64,000 nt of DNA from Sordaria brevicollis (lineage: Eukaryota; Ascomycota; Sordariomycetes; Sordariales; Sordariaceae): positions 1 through 64,000 of the forward strand of contig JAUTDP010000006.1 of NCBI GenBank assembly GCA_033439795.1, in the 5' to 3' direction. Within the stretch, counting starts at the first letter, position 1; every line of letters begins with the position of its first letter. Positions 22,320 to 33,278 of this stretch are shown here, one piece after another. The notes under the pieces were generated by a model. It was not told the origin of the DNA, ran no database searches, and saw nothing but the letters and a program-made list of their open reading frames with translations. The position numbers were made by a program, and so were the translations under genes.

Positions 22320-24829
22320 ATGGGCTTTCTTAGACTATTCAGCAGAAGATCGGGCAACAAGAGCGTGGTTGATGCCTCACCCAAATCCTTAGATTATGAG
22401 TCTATGGTTGCTGGAGCACCACCTGTTCTAGGTACGATACCACTCTCATATATCGCAATGTCAATTATATGATGTACTAACAAGAATTAGGAACAAAACC
22501 GGCAAAAGGAAATGGACCACTGGTCATCAAGATCCTCCCGCGAGATATCAGCCAAGCGCAAATCGCGGTCAGGACTGACGGTTTAGTGAACGATGAGTTC
22601 CCCATATCAAGTCCCATCATTCCTGGATTTCGAGCGGAAGATATCGAGAGACCAAGCTCAGCTCCAAATGGGTTTCGAACTCCTTCTCGTTCACTGGGGG
22701 GCGGTGGCAGTCTAAGAGCTGCGTCGGGTACGAGGAGTCCCCTTAGCAGGAGAGCACCTCCACTTTCTTTCCGCATGGGCAGACCCGAGACCTCACCAAT
22801 GGCCCGATCAGTATCCCAGAACGGGGTTGATGCCAAGGTCGCCCTCCAACCACAAGTTGCTCCTTCTACACACTCGAGAAGCAACTCGATCGTCAGCAAC
22901 GCCGGAAGCCGGTACAGGGATATCATCGAAGCGCACTCCGAGATCAAGCCCATCAACTTCAAGATACGGATACAAGCTACAGGTACCAGAGACTTTGGGG
23001 AGGATGTTGCAGAGAGGAATTTGGGAGAAAATGGTCACAATCTGGATTCACCCTCGGTCAAGGCTTTTTACGCCCGTTCCTCGATGATCTTTGAAAAGTC
23101 CAAGGCGGATGAGATCACAAAGCAGTTCCAATCGGAATCGAACAGTCACAGAGATAGGGCACGAACGATGGCGTCGAAACTTTCAACCGATTTATCGCCT
23201 AACACGACTAATCCCCAGACCTTGCCTCGGGCAACAACCTCACATGGCAGGCAAGCTTCCGCTCACGAACATCCTGATGGCGCTCTCTCACTAGGCCTAC
23301 GACTGCCAGTGGACTGCAACTTGCAGCGATCGAGATCTGTCAATACGTATTTGCTAGTCGAATCGACAAAGGGCACCAGTGTCCCAAAAACAACTACGAC
23401 TACTGAGCAGGATCTGGAAGTGGATGATCACCCTCCTGTTATTGAGTGGCCCTTGAGGACATGTTCTCCTCTTACACTGAAACCGTCTCCTCTTGATGTT
23501 ACTCCATCTTTGGCACCACCAGTTGTATTTAAACCTGCGTCATCGCCCCGTAAGTTATCCTTCTTTCCTCTGCCAGATGAGGTATCTAACATTTTGAATG
23601 CAGTAACCGGAGAGCAGTCAACCACAGGAGACCGCAGTCCAGTCTCTATCGCTTCATCAGTGAAGTGTTTTGCAGTAAACCCAGAATACCATCACGAGCG
23701 TCCATGGTCGAGCTCGTCCTCCACTCTCTCAATCTCAGACTTGAGATCCAATCCTTCGTCACCTTCACGATCACAACACACAGCCGACACCTCTGTCAAC
23801 CTGAGCCAAACCTCGTTCAAGATTGCACCACAACTACCGAGCTTGACATTCCTTCCGATACCCGAAGCTCCGGATAACTTTAATATTGACGACTACATAT
23901 CAACAGACGCATCATCCATCAAGGGGCATCAGCGTCACACTGGCGAGAGCGAAGAAGAGCTACTCTTCAATGACTTTGGCTATGGCGCCCAAGGGACACA
24001 GCTGCCCGGGCTACTAGACTCAAGTACCCTCTTTGAGCGGGCAACCAGCCCGATCCCAATTCCAAATCAGGACCAGAACAAGCACTGTCGTTGTTCCTCG
24101 TGGGCCACGACTCCAATCAATGCCGGGTCGTTTGGGAAAGCCGTCGGCGGACAATCGCGGTTTATCCTTGACACGGGGGTAGAAGACGAGTCGGATGAAA
24201 CAGACCAAGACTCGGGGTTGATATCTCCTGCTGTTGTTCTTCATTCTCCCAAACCTCAACATCCTCGTCACGCTCTCAAGGGAGAGATCTACAATGGTGT
24301 GATAGGCCATGTCCCACGGACGATGACGTTTGGAAGTGACAGAACTGCTTCCATGCAGGGTGCGAGTGGCCGGGGAAAGAAGAGAACACCGGTCGTGCTG
24401 AACTGTAAGGGGATACAACAAGAGTCAGAAACTACTGCTCGCCCATTCACACCAAAGAACAAGACAATTGCCACTGAAGAAATGACCCCGAAGAATGCAA
24501 GAAAGGAAAAGGGAAAGGAAAGGTTGCAAGAGGCAGACGATAAAACCGTTATCAGCAACAAGCAACTAGCTCCATCAACACCAACTACTACCACAGAAAC
24601 TTCCACAGCAGCCGTAGTAAAGCGAAGGAAACAAATCAAGTCAAACATGCGAGCAACGGAACCAGTTAAGAGACGCAGACCTCAAACCTCATCAGGAGTC
24701 GTCACCACACCAAAGACTACAAGGAGTTCGAGGATACCTCTAAGGAATCTGAGGTCATTGCAAAGACCTATGACAGCGGGTGCAGGGGATTACTCGGATG
24801 AGGAGCATCATGCTGATACTGAAGGGTAG
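22320..24829 (+). CDS. Large low-complexity Ser/Thr/Pro-rich protein, function unknown
   Basis: Two exons (22320-22431 and 22491-24829, intron GTACGA...TACTAAC...TTAG, split codon G|GA) give 816 residues. The start MGFLRLFSRRSGNKSVVDAS places a Gly second and basic residues soon after, so N-myristoylation is possible though unproven. The rest is rich in Ser, Thr and Pro with many SP/TP sites (for example RSPLSRRAPPLSF, PSSPSRSQHTADTS), suggesting a disordered, phosphorylated protein. A more ordered patch may be SVKAFYARSSMIFEKSKADE (about residues 180-210). The C-terminal 150 residues are basic, with bipartite NLS-like KRRKQIKSNMRATEPVKRRR and then RIPLRNLRSLQRP. No domain was recognised. It may be a fungal-specific regulatory or scaffold protein. 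Confidence 0.75.
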
Positions 24830-26405
24830 AGGTCAGATGTAGGGAGTGGGTTCAAGTCAGCTACGTTCTAGCTTTTCCTTTGTCGATGGTTTTGTGCCTT
24901 TCACGTGGGGTTGAGGGAGGGTTGGTCTGCTTAAAAGTTGGGTGTTTTGGTTAGCGATCTGGTTTCTGTTTTCTTATATCGGATACTGGTAGATTTCCTG
25001 AGAGGTGGACATCCTGCCGAGACAATCTTTAGCATCTACTTTGTTCACATGAAGACATCACAGCATGAATTGGTTATCTGAAATCTTCCAAGTGTTCATC
25101 ATCATGTCTTCCTCCGGTCATCGTGCTCTACTTGAATGGTCGAGACATCGGTCGTCATGCTTCAGAGTAATTGACGAGACGGACATTCTTCCATGGAATC
25201 AAATCCTTTACTAGATAGGAGTATGGAACAACTTTCTGTGAGGAAACATCCATCACATCTGGTTCATGATAGTCGTTGAGTCTTGATACCAGTCCTAAGT
25301 GAAGGCAAAGGAGGAGGACTGCCAAGACTTCCTTTATGAGCTTAATTAACATACGGATCGCTTGGCCCATGCGCTAGAGCGGCTGTTGCAAACGCTATTC
25401 CTTAAATGGATCAAGCGAAAGCCTGCCCCACTGCATTCTCATTCGCGCACTCATTTCCCCCGACGGGACTTTCCTCAGGGATTCCCCATCCATTCCCCCT
25501 TCCCCCACGGACGTTGTCACTGGCGAGTGTCAAATTGGATGATCTTTTGGGCCTGGACACGAATCCCTTCTTTCCTCACCTAACCAAAACCCAACTTGAA
25601 CTTGGAGGAATCCACGACTCAAGATTGTTGCCCATTTACGTGGCCCAGTGGCGTGCCTGCCTCTCTATTCTCACCTAATCCATCATACACTGACCTGCAC
25701 TCGTTTCTCTTCAATCAATTCTCCCGTCAACGTCGTGGTACTCTGTGCCAATTCCATTCGTTCTTCCCTCCTCCTCTTCCCTGTGACCGTGACACGTTCT
25801 TCCCCCCTTGACCTTCCCAAGGGACGCGACCCCCCTATTTCTCCGAACTGGACCCCTTCTTCAAGGAAACCCTCGCTTTACACAAGAAAGCACATGCTCG
25901 TGTTGCTGTAGGGATTACGTACAGGAACTGAACACTAAACAAGAGGACCCCTTTTTCTCGCTGTTCTGGAACCCCGGAGAACCACACAAGCTTGTCCGCC
26001 GAGAACTCCGCAGGACCCGCCCACAACGACGAGAGAGATCACGATCACGACCACGCCCGCTCCGAAGTTCCTATCCACTCGTCCACCGACTTCCGAACTT
26101 GAACTTTATACTTACCGACACGTTGATATCTTCATAGCTACTCCCGGCGCTCAATCAACCAAGAAGACGAGCGGGGTTATCTCGCCCAAGAGAGGGAATA
26201 CGAGCTTCCCGCGGTTATCCGGCCCGTTTTATTCAATACTTTGTACATCGATCGATACAATACCGATAAGCTTCCCGTCCCTCAGGATCCACGTCAAAGC
26301 ATCACCCCCTGATTATCGACATTACCTTAACCCATTGTGTGACTTGAATTGCAACAACAGTATTCACGAAGAGAAACATACCGACGATCGGGTACTACAA
26401 AAACA
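24830..26405. other. Intergenic and CT/CA-rich leader of the TM9SF gene
   Basis: No supported gene. The 25400-26150 part is C- and T-rich with short non-convincing frames, like a long promoter/leader. Confidence 0.5.
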
Positions 26406-28612
26406 ATGGAGCGGACCATTGGGGCCGTAGGGCTACGGTGGGTAACCTTCTTCGCCCTACTTCTCTTCCACCAGGTCCACGCCTTTTACATCCCAGGCTG
26501 GTCCGTCAAGAGCTACAAGGAAGACGAGGCCATCCCGCTTCTCGTCAATAAAGTCTACTCGGACAACACCCAGCTTCAGTATGCCTACTACGACCTACCC
26601 TTCGTCTGCCCGCCCACAGGCGAGCACAAGTTCGGCGGGCTGCTGAGCGGACAGAGCATCCCGCTCAACCTGGGCGAGGTGTTGCGCGGCGATCGCATCA
26701 AGGTGTCCGACATGGAGCTCCGGATGAAGCACGATTCGCCGTGCAACTTCCTGTGCAACCGCGAGATTTCCCGAAAGGAGCTAAAGCGGGCCCGCGAGCT
26801 TGTCCGTGACGGTTATGTTGTTGAGTGGATCGTCGACAACCTGCCCGGCGCGACCAGCTTCGTAACTGTCGACAAGACTCGCAAGTATTACGCCGCTGGA
26901 TTTAAACTCGGTTACACGGACCTTTCGACGGGCCGTCCCCGCTACTACCTCAACAACCACCATACTATCGTGCTTCGGTATCGCAAGGCTCCCGGCAAGG
27001 ATGGAGAGAAGGGAGGCAAGGTCGTGGTGGGGTTCGAGGTGTATACCAAGAGCGTTGGTCCGGACGTGAAGAAGAATGCCGATGGGTGCCCGGCGGACCT
27101 GCACGATGTCGAACAGAACTTCGAGCTTTACCTGGCGCCTAACAAGACGGTCGAGTTGAGCCCTGGTACATCGTACTATGTCGAGGACGACGAGACTTAC
27201 GACGACGACGCCAAGCTCACCATTCCCTACAGCTACTCGGTTTACTTCCGCGAGGATACCTCGATCGAGTGGCACAGGCGCTGGGATCTCTACTTTGTCA
27301 ACCAGGAGGACGGCCACAAGATCCACTGGCTGGCCATTGTCAACTCGCTCATCATCTGCGGCGTCTTGACGGGCGTTGTGTTCATGGTTGTTGCGAAGAC
27401 TATTAGATCCGACATCAGGGGATACAAGGCCCGATCAGCCGACGTGGAAGCCAAGCGCAGGACCAAGGCCACCTCGGCTACTGAGAAGGTACCAGGGCTT
27501 TTGGAACAAGAGGTTGGCTCCCACGATGGTCTTGCCGATGACGACTCTGATGATGAGGCCCTCGAGGATATCACCGGCTGGAAGCTTCTCCACGCTGACG
27601 TCTTCCGCACGCCCGCGTACGGCCATCTTCTCGCTCCGCTGGTCGGCTCTGGAATGCAGCTGCTCTTCATGGCCATTGGACTCGTCCTGCTGAGCGCTCT
27701 GGGCATCCTCAACCCCAGCTACCGCGGCGGTTTCGTCAGCTTCGGCGTTGGTCTCTTTGTGTTTGCCGGTCTTTTCTCGGGCTACTTCTCGGCCCGAGTG
27801 TACAAGACCTTTGGCGGTCAGCGGTGGAGACAGAACATGGTTGTTACCGCCGTTCTCTTCCCCGGCTTGTTGTTCACCATCGTCTTCGTTCTCAATCTGT
27901 TCGTCTGGGCGCAGGCTTCCAGTACCGCCATCCCGTTCGGCACGCTGATCGCCATCATCTTCCTCTGGCTTTGCGTGCAGGTGCCCCTGGTTTATGTCGG
28001 CTCCTGGTACGGCTTCGTCCGCAAGCAAGGCGCGTGGGAGCACCCGACCAAGCCTAGTTCGATCCCGCGCCAGATCCCCATCCAACCATGGTACCTGAAG
28101 GGTCTCCGGACCGTGCTTTTGGCAGGCCTCATCCCGTTTGCCGTCATTTTTATCGAGCTGCTTTTTGTCTTCCAGAGCATGTGGCAAGATAAAAGCGGGT
28201 ACTACTACGTATTCGGCTTCCTGGCTGTGGTGCTGGCCATCCTCGTCGTCACGGTCGCCGAGGTTACCGTCGTCAGCATTTACATCCAGTTGTGCGCCGA
28301 GAACTACCACTGGTGGTGGCAGAGCTTCTTCATCGGTGGCGGATCCGCGTGCTGGGTCTTTTTGTATTGTGTGTGGTATTACTTTGCCAAGCTGCACATT
28401 ACGGGCTTTTTGAGCTCGATGCTGTTTTTCAGTTACAGCTTTATGGCGTGCTGCGTGTATGGGTTGTTGACGGGCACGGTGGGGTTCTTGACGGCGTATG
28501 CGTTTGTGAGGAGGATATATGGGTGAGTTCTTTTTGCCTGATGTTTGCGTTGAGGAGATTGAATGAACAGGTTGCTGACTAGTGACGTTACAGAGCCATT
28601 AAGGTCGATTAA
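26406..28612 (+). CDS. Transmembrane 9 superfamily (EMP70/TMN) protein
   Basis: Exons 26406-28522 and 28594-28612 give 711 residues. A signal peptide (TFFALLLFHQVHA) is followed by FYIPGWSVKSYKEDEAIPLL, the family's usual mature start. A large lumenal domain extends to about residue 310, then nine membrane segments from IHWLAIVNSLIICGVLTGVV. The conserved ITGWKLLHADVFRTPAY, EHPTKPSSIPRQIPIQPWY and YVFGFLAVVLAIL blocks are present. The 71-nt last intron splits GG|A and adds AIKVD, so the mature C-terminus is a KxD signal that binds COPI and keeps TM9 proteins in the Golgi. TM9SF proteins sort membrane proteins in Golgi and endosomes and affect adhesion and copper handling. Length is normal. 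An in-frame TTG-led extension upstream is not credible; the ATG gives the signal peptide. Confidence 0.93.
28594..28612 (+). other. Tiny terminal exon encoding the Golgi-retention KVD motif
   Basis: A 19-nt coding exon after a TTACAG acceptor encodes the second part of Gly plus A-I-K-V-D and stop. If the preceding intron is retained, translation stops at once (GGG TGA at the donor) and the protein lacks only this motif. Confidence 0.85.
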
Positions 28613-29730
28613 TCCACTCCATCAGGACCACCATACCTTGTTCCTCTGTGGGACAAAGTGGTGTTTCGAAGTTTAATTTTCTTTTCTCTTTCATGTCATA
28701 CCGATGGATGTACGGCATTTGTGGCGAGCGACATTTCACACAGGCGGTTTTGAATATTGGTTTTTATGACTATTTTGTCTTGGAGTACCGTGGTGCATTG
28801 CAAGCAGGTCAGACTGGAGGTTAGGTTGTTACACGTTGTAATGCCCAGTGAGAGTTTTGGAACGAGACACAAGGGACGGAGCAAAGGAGAGAAAAGAAAA
28901 ATCCAGCAACTGAATAAGAAAGAACAGAAAGAGCGATCATTATACCCGCAAGTCTATGTTAGCGTACTACCACCGTAAGAGACTTTTCCAAACGTTGCAA
29001 TATCGTTGATAAATGTGAGGGGCTAAAATGACTGTGTGTTTGTGAGAGCCACTTACTTGGGGATGACTTCGTGATAGATTCAGTAAAGGGCTACCAGAGA
29101 TTAGATCATGTTGAGATCATCTTCAGAATATGGGAGACGAGGCGGAATATTCTTGAAGTCATCACCGTGGACTTGGTCACTCTTCCCAAGTGGTAGGACT
29201 GCTTCGGGAATCGGGTACCTTGATGGCCACCTTGAATCGGGACCGAAGAAGTGGATGAGATGGAAAGCGCTAAGACCCGGTAAGGATCTGCAAGATACAG
29301 GGGCTTTCAGGTCCCCTAATGCACCACCCGCAGCGTGCGGGGCAGGCCCAGCCCGGGGCACGGCAGTGTGTCTCTTTCACCCCTCCCGTCGTCATCGATC
29401 AATTCATCTCAACTTCCATACTTCCGCCCAACCACATTACCGAGGGGGCACCGTACCCGAACAGCTCGCACCACTTTTGACCGTCAGACTCTGAGATTAA
29501 CCTCACCACTTGCGTCTGGCATCAACTTCAAGCCCCAAACGAGAGAACAGATCTGCTGAAGTGGACGATTGACAGGACAGCCAGCTCTCGACCGTTACTG
29601 CCCAACACGTCACCAGTCTCCACACCTGCTATCACACTCTCTTCAGAAGCCATATCATCAACCTCAACCTCGACCTCAACCACTCATCCGCCATCAACTC
29701 ACCTCCGATCATCAACCGCACCAGCTTAAA
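28613..29730. other. Intergenic between co-directional genes
   Basis: About 1.1 kb with no supported gene. The last 200 bases are C/A-rich, leading to the start at 29731. Confidence 0.5.
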
Positions 29731-31105
29731 ATGGGCATCACCCCCCTCCTCCGCCGCTACCACCTCCTCCGCCCCTCAGAATGGGACCCTCCCACCTTTT
29801 TGGATCACCTCCTTACCAACCTCTCCTCCTTTCCCCTCTGGGTCGTTCCCATCCCCCTTCCCCTCCTCCGGCTGGTTATATCCCACCTCTACCACCTCTT
29901 CCTCTTCCTCCGAGGACACGCATTTCACCCGCCTTCCAATCTACCCCCCATCAAGGTCGTGTGCATATCCGATACGCACTCCAAGGAACTTGACCTTGCT
30001 AAAATCCCGGATGGTGAAGGGGGACTACTGATTCATGCGGGCGATTTAACGGAGGATGGATCCAAGGAGGCAATTCAGAGACAGATAGACTGGTTAGGAG
30101 AGGTTAAGAGGAGGAAAGGGTTTGAAAGGGTGGTGGTGGTGGGGGGAAATCATGATTCGTGGCTGGATGATCGCGACGAGGGGGCGCGGAGGGCGTTGTT
30201 TGGGGATGGCGAAAAGGGGAAGTTGAGGTGGCCGGAGGGGGTGGAGTATTTGGATGGGGTTGGGATGGGTAGTAAACAACAAGAAGAAGGAGAAGGAAGG
30301 CAAGGAGAGGATGGAGGGGTGATGACAATTGAGTTTAAAAAGAGTGGTGGTAGGAAGTTGAATGTTTGGGGATGGGGAGGGGTGCCGAGGTGCGGAGGGC
30401 CGGAGCATGCGTAAGTTACCTAACCCCCTTTCTGTCTCCTTTTTTTTCCTTCTCCCAATTTACTGACACGACAGCAGATATCAATACGACCGCCCCTCCC
30501 ACCCCTGGACAAACCGCATCCCTCTCTCAACCGACATCCTCATCACTCACACGCCTCCGCGTCACCACCTCGATCTCGACCTAGGCTGCGCCGGTTTGCT
30601 ATCCGAAATCTGGCGCGTCAAACCGAAACTGCACGTCTTCGGTCACATCCACTGGGGCGCCGGTCGCGAAGCCGTTTACTACGATGAGTGTCAACGGGCG
30701 TACGAAAGTCTCATGGCAAGGGGAGCAGATGTTCCGTTTCCGCCTGCTTTCCCTTCTGTTTTTTCGTTTCCGCCTGCTTCTGCTGTTACTCAGTCCGAGT
30801 CGCCGAATCGGGAACCTTCCAAGATGCTGGTACGACAGAAGCCGACGAATTTGGTGAATATTTTGCTACTGCCCGTTCATTTTGTCTTGGCTGTTAGTGT
30901 GTATGTGGTGGAAGTAATGGAGAGACTTGGCATGGACCTAATGGATGCTGCGAGGGTGGTTTGGTATGGAGTTACGGCTGTAGTGTGGAAGTGGGTTATG
31001 CAGGGGCCTGGGACTAATAATGGGGGACTGTTGGTGAATGCCAGTGTTACGTATGGGAATACGGGGAAGGTTGGTACGAATGTGGTGCAGGTTGTTGAGT
31101 TGTGA
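29731..31105 (+). CDS. Calcineurin-like metallophosphoesterase with membrane-like termini
   Basis: Exons 29731-30410 and 30478-31105 give 435 residues. The metallophosphoesterase motifs occur in order: SDTHS, GDLT, GGNHDSW, ITHTPP and FGHIHWGAG, so all metal ligands are in place. The order and the short insert resemble the fungal/animal MPPED-like group. N-terminal residues ~30-60 (FPLWVVPIPLPLLRLVISHL) and a C-terminal stretch (LVNILLLPVHFVLAVSVYVV) are hydrophobic and could anchor it to a membrane. A low-complexity Gly/Glu/Gln insert (KQQEEGEGRQGEDGG) lies between motifs. The acceptor is a tandem CAGCAG; the second gives ...HAYQYDRPSHPW, the first adds one Arg. Substrate is unknown (phosphoesters or cyclic nucleotides are possible for the family). 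Confidence 0.85.
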
Positions 31106-31556
31106 TGGGCAGTATTTAGATTGTATTCTTACAGAGAAAGAGTGGAACGATGCTGTTAAACTCATCAACAGTATACTGAAGAGGACAAGAAGAGGTCATA
31201 TGCTTTTAGAAAGAGACGGACAATGGTGACATGTGAGAGCACAGTGGCTGCGAATTTGAGTGTAGTGGGGTGTCCGTTATCCCCGAATGTGTATTATCCA
31301 TTATACCCTTGTCATGTATACAAGTAGTAGAAACAAGGGAAAAGTAATCAAAATCATAACAATTTTTCATCCCTTATCCAGCCAAAGGGGTAACCCTTAT
31401 CCATATTATCGCCATGGTATCATTCTTGCATTCGTATCCGCGCCAGTTTTTTTCCTTCCGTATATGCTGAAAATACTCGTTAACACGCCCAAGAAAGCAA
31501 ACATAAGAAAAAAAGAAATTAAGTGAAGTGAAGAACAAAAAGACCAGTGAATAAGA
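31106..31556. other. Convergent 3' flanks
   Basis: A/T-richer than the neighbouring coding sequence; presumed 3' UTRs of the phosphoesterase (+) and arrestin (-) genes. Nothing else seen. Confidence 0.55.
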
Positions 31557-33278
31557 TCACCTCGCAAGAATAGCCTCCCCATACCCCGGCAACCCTCCCC
31601 CAGTGGTGCCTTCTAGCGTCACTTCCGGCTGCTCATCATTAACTGGTCCTGGTAGCCTATCGGCTTCCCTCTCCCTCTGCCTCTCTGCCCTCTCCCGATA
31701 CCACTCATCAGGCGGTAACCCAATCACCCTCGGCCTGAGATGTTCCTCCGCAGCCGCCATCTCCTCCTCCTCATTCATCTCCGGTATTTCACCAGTTCCA
31801 GATCCAGGTCCATACAACGACTCAAACTGTGGAAGTCCCTGTCCATCTACCTGTTGTTGTTCTTGCTGCTCTGGGTCCCATTCCACTGCTACCTGTAATG
31901 GGAGGGTGAGAGAGAAAGTGGTGCTTGCGTTTGAGGTAGCAGCGGTTATTGATAGACTGATGGTGTAGACGCGAGAGGCGATGCAGGAGTGGAAAGTCGG
32001 GAGGAATGTCCTGCGTAAGAGGGGTAAGGAGATGGGGATCAAGAGGGCGGAGGTGAAGTAAATTGGCGATTGGGACTTGCTCTTCTTCTTTTTTGAAAGT
32101 GGTGGGCTGAAGCGACGGTTTTCGGTGTCGATACCTGGTGTTGTTTCACCTTCTGAAGAGGTATTGTTGGGTTGATAAAAGTCGCTGGCGTAGCCAGAGT
32201 CTCGTCTGTCGAAGGATCGGTTGTGTTGTTGCCAGGTTGGTTGCTGGACCACGGGAATTTTGGGCAGTGGCACGGATGTCGAGTAAACTCCGCGCTTGTC
32301 TGTCGCGAAGTCGGCGGTCCAGTTGCCCATGTTAGGGAAGGATGGGACCGTGCCGGAGTTGTAGAAGGTGTGGGCGGTGACTTTGCCGGAGATGTTGGTG
32401 ATGGACGGTAAAGAAGCAAGTTGCTGTGATGAGGTGGGCTCGTACTTGAGTTGGATCTGGGCCATGGGGGCGGACGTCATTGTTCGGCCGTTGGGTTGGA
32501 GCATGGCCGCCCTGGGCTGGATGGCTTCGGCTGTGAGAGTGCCGACTTTGCTGGAAAGCAGCTTCCGGAGGGACTTCTTCTTGTACATGCAGTAGAGCTT
32601 GTCGTTCTCGGTGATGTTGAGAGGCGGCTCCTCGGGAGATGCTGGCAGCACCTGAATGAGCTTCCTTGCTTCCATGATCCTGACCCTCTTCCCTCCCACG
32701 TTTGGTTGCCGAAAAACTCTGGCCTTGATGGCGTATTCAACTGATGCCATGGCCGGTGCCATATCATCCTTCTCCCACTCCTTTCCCATGCTTGGTGGTA
32801 GCAGAACGTGCTGATCTCGGACTTGGTCGGTTTGTACGTTGTGGTTGCATGCCCCAATGGTCAGTTGGTTAGGGATGACGAAGTTGAATGGAATTGTCAT
32901 GGTCCTGCCGTTTTCCAACACTCTCGGCACGGGGTAAGTCGATGTTGGGATAGGCATAACCAGCTTGAGGAAGGTGTGTGCGATTTCGGCGGGTGAGTTG
33001 ATACCCTCCGCCCTTGTCCTTGTGCTTCCGAGCAGAATGATTTCGATGGAGTCGAACCGAACATCTCGCTTGGTAGTGATGGTGACATCGCCGACAATAG
33101 GAGAGGAAGAAGTGTAGACCTTGGAGCTATAGTGGTTTGTGATGTTGATGTCGATGTTAGACCGCTGATACGGAACTCCCTTGATGGGACCATGTGGACC
33201 TAGTTCGGTGCTGTACTCGCTGGGACAGGAAGCACCGGACGACATGATGCCGGCCACAAAGGCCTGCCTGTTGACCAT
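31557..33278 (-). CDS. Arrestin-fold adaptor protein
   Basis: Single exon, 573 residues. The N-terminal arrestin sandwich includes YQRSNIDINITNHYSSKVYT, VGDVTITTKRDVRFDSIEII and RTMTIPFNFVIPNQLTIGAC; the second, arrestin-C-like half starts near MYKKKSLRKLLSSKVGTLTA. A basic/Ser linker (PPLSKKKKSKSQS) is followed by more beta-rich sequence (YTISLSITAATSNASTTFSL), then an acidic tail (MNEEEEMAAAEEHLRPRVIG). The C-terminus has LPGY and PPDEWY, close to but not exactly the PPxY/LPxY sites that recruit Rsp5/Nedd4 ligases. Fungal arrestins of this type link ubiquitin ligases to plasma-membrane transporters for endocytosis. Membership in a particular ART group is not clear. A second in-frame ATG at codon 12 is an alternative start. 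Confidence 0.78.
   Translation of the reverse strand: MVNRQAFVAGIMSSGASCPSEYSTELGPHGPIKGVPYQRSNIDINITNHYSSKVYTSSSPIVGDVTITTKRDVRFDSIEIILLGSTRTRAEGINSPAEIAHTFLKLVMPIPTSTYPVPRVLENGRTMTIPFNFVIPNQLTIGACNHNVQTDQVRDQHVLLPPSMGKEWEKDDMAPAMASVEYAIKARVFRQPNVGGKRVRIMEARKLIQVLPASPEEPPLNITENDKLYCMYKKKSLRKLLSSKVGTLTAEAIQPRAAMLQPNGRTMTSAPMAQIQLKYEPTSSQQLASLPSITNISGKVTAHTFYNSGTVPSFPNMGNWTADFATDKRGVYSTSVPLPKIPVVQQPTWQQHNRSFDRRDSGYASDFYQPNNTSSEGETTPGIDTENRRFSPPLSKKKKSKSQSPIYFTSALLIPISLPLLRRTFLPTFHSCIASRVYTISLSITAATSNASTTFSLTLPLQVAVEWDPEQQEQQQVDGQGLPQFESLYGPGSGTGEIPEMNEEEEMAAAEEHLRPRVIGLPPDEWYRERAERQREREADRLPGPVNDEQPEVTLEGTTGGGLPGYGEAILAR

Noticed and set aside
26349..26405. TTG-initiated upstream extension of the TM9SF protein
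   Set aside because: It has no ATG and would bury the signal peptide; the ATG at 26406 gives a normal family N-terminus.
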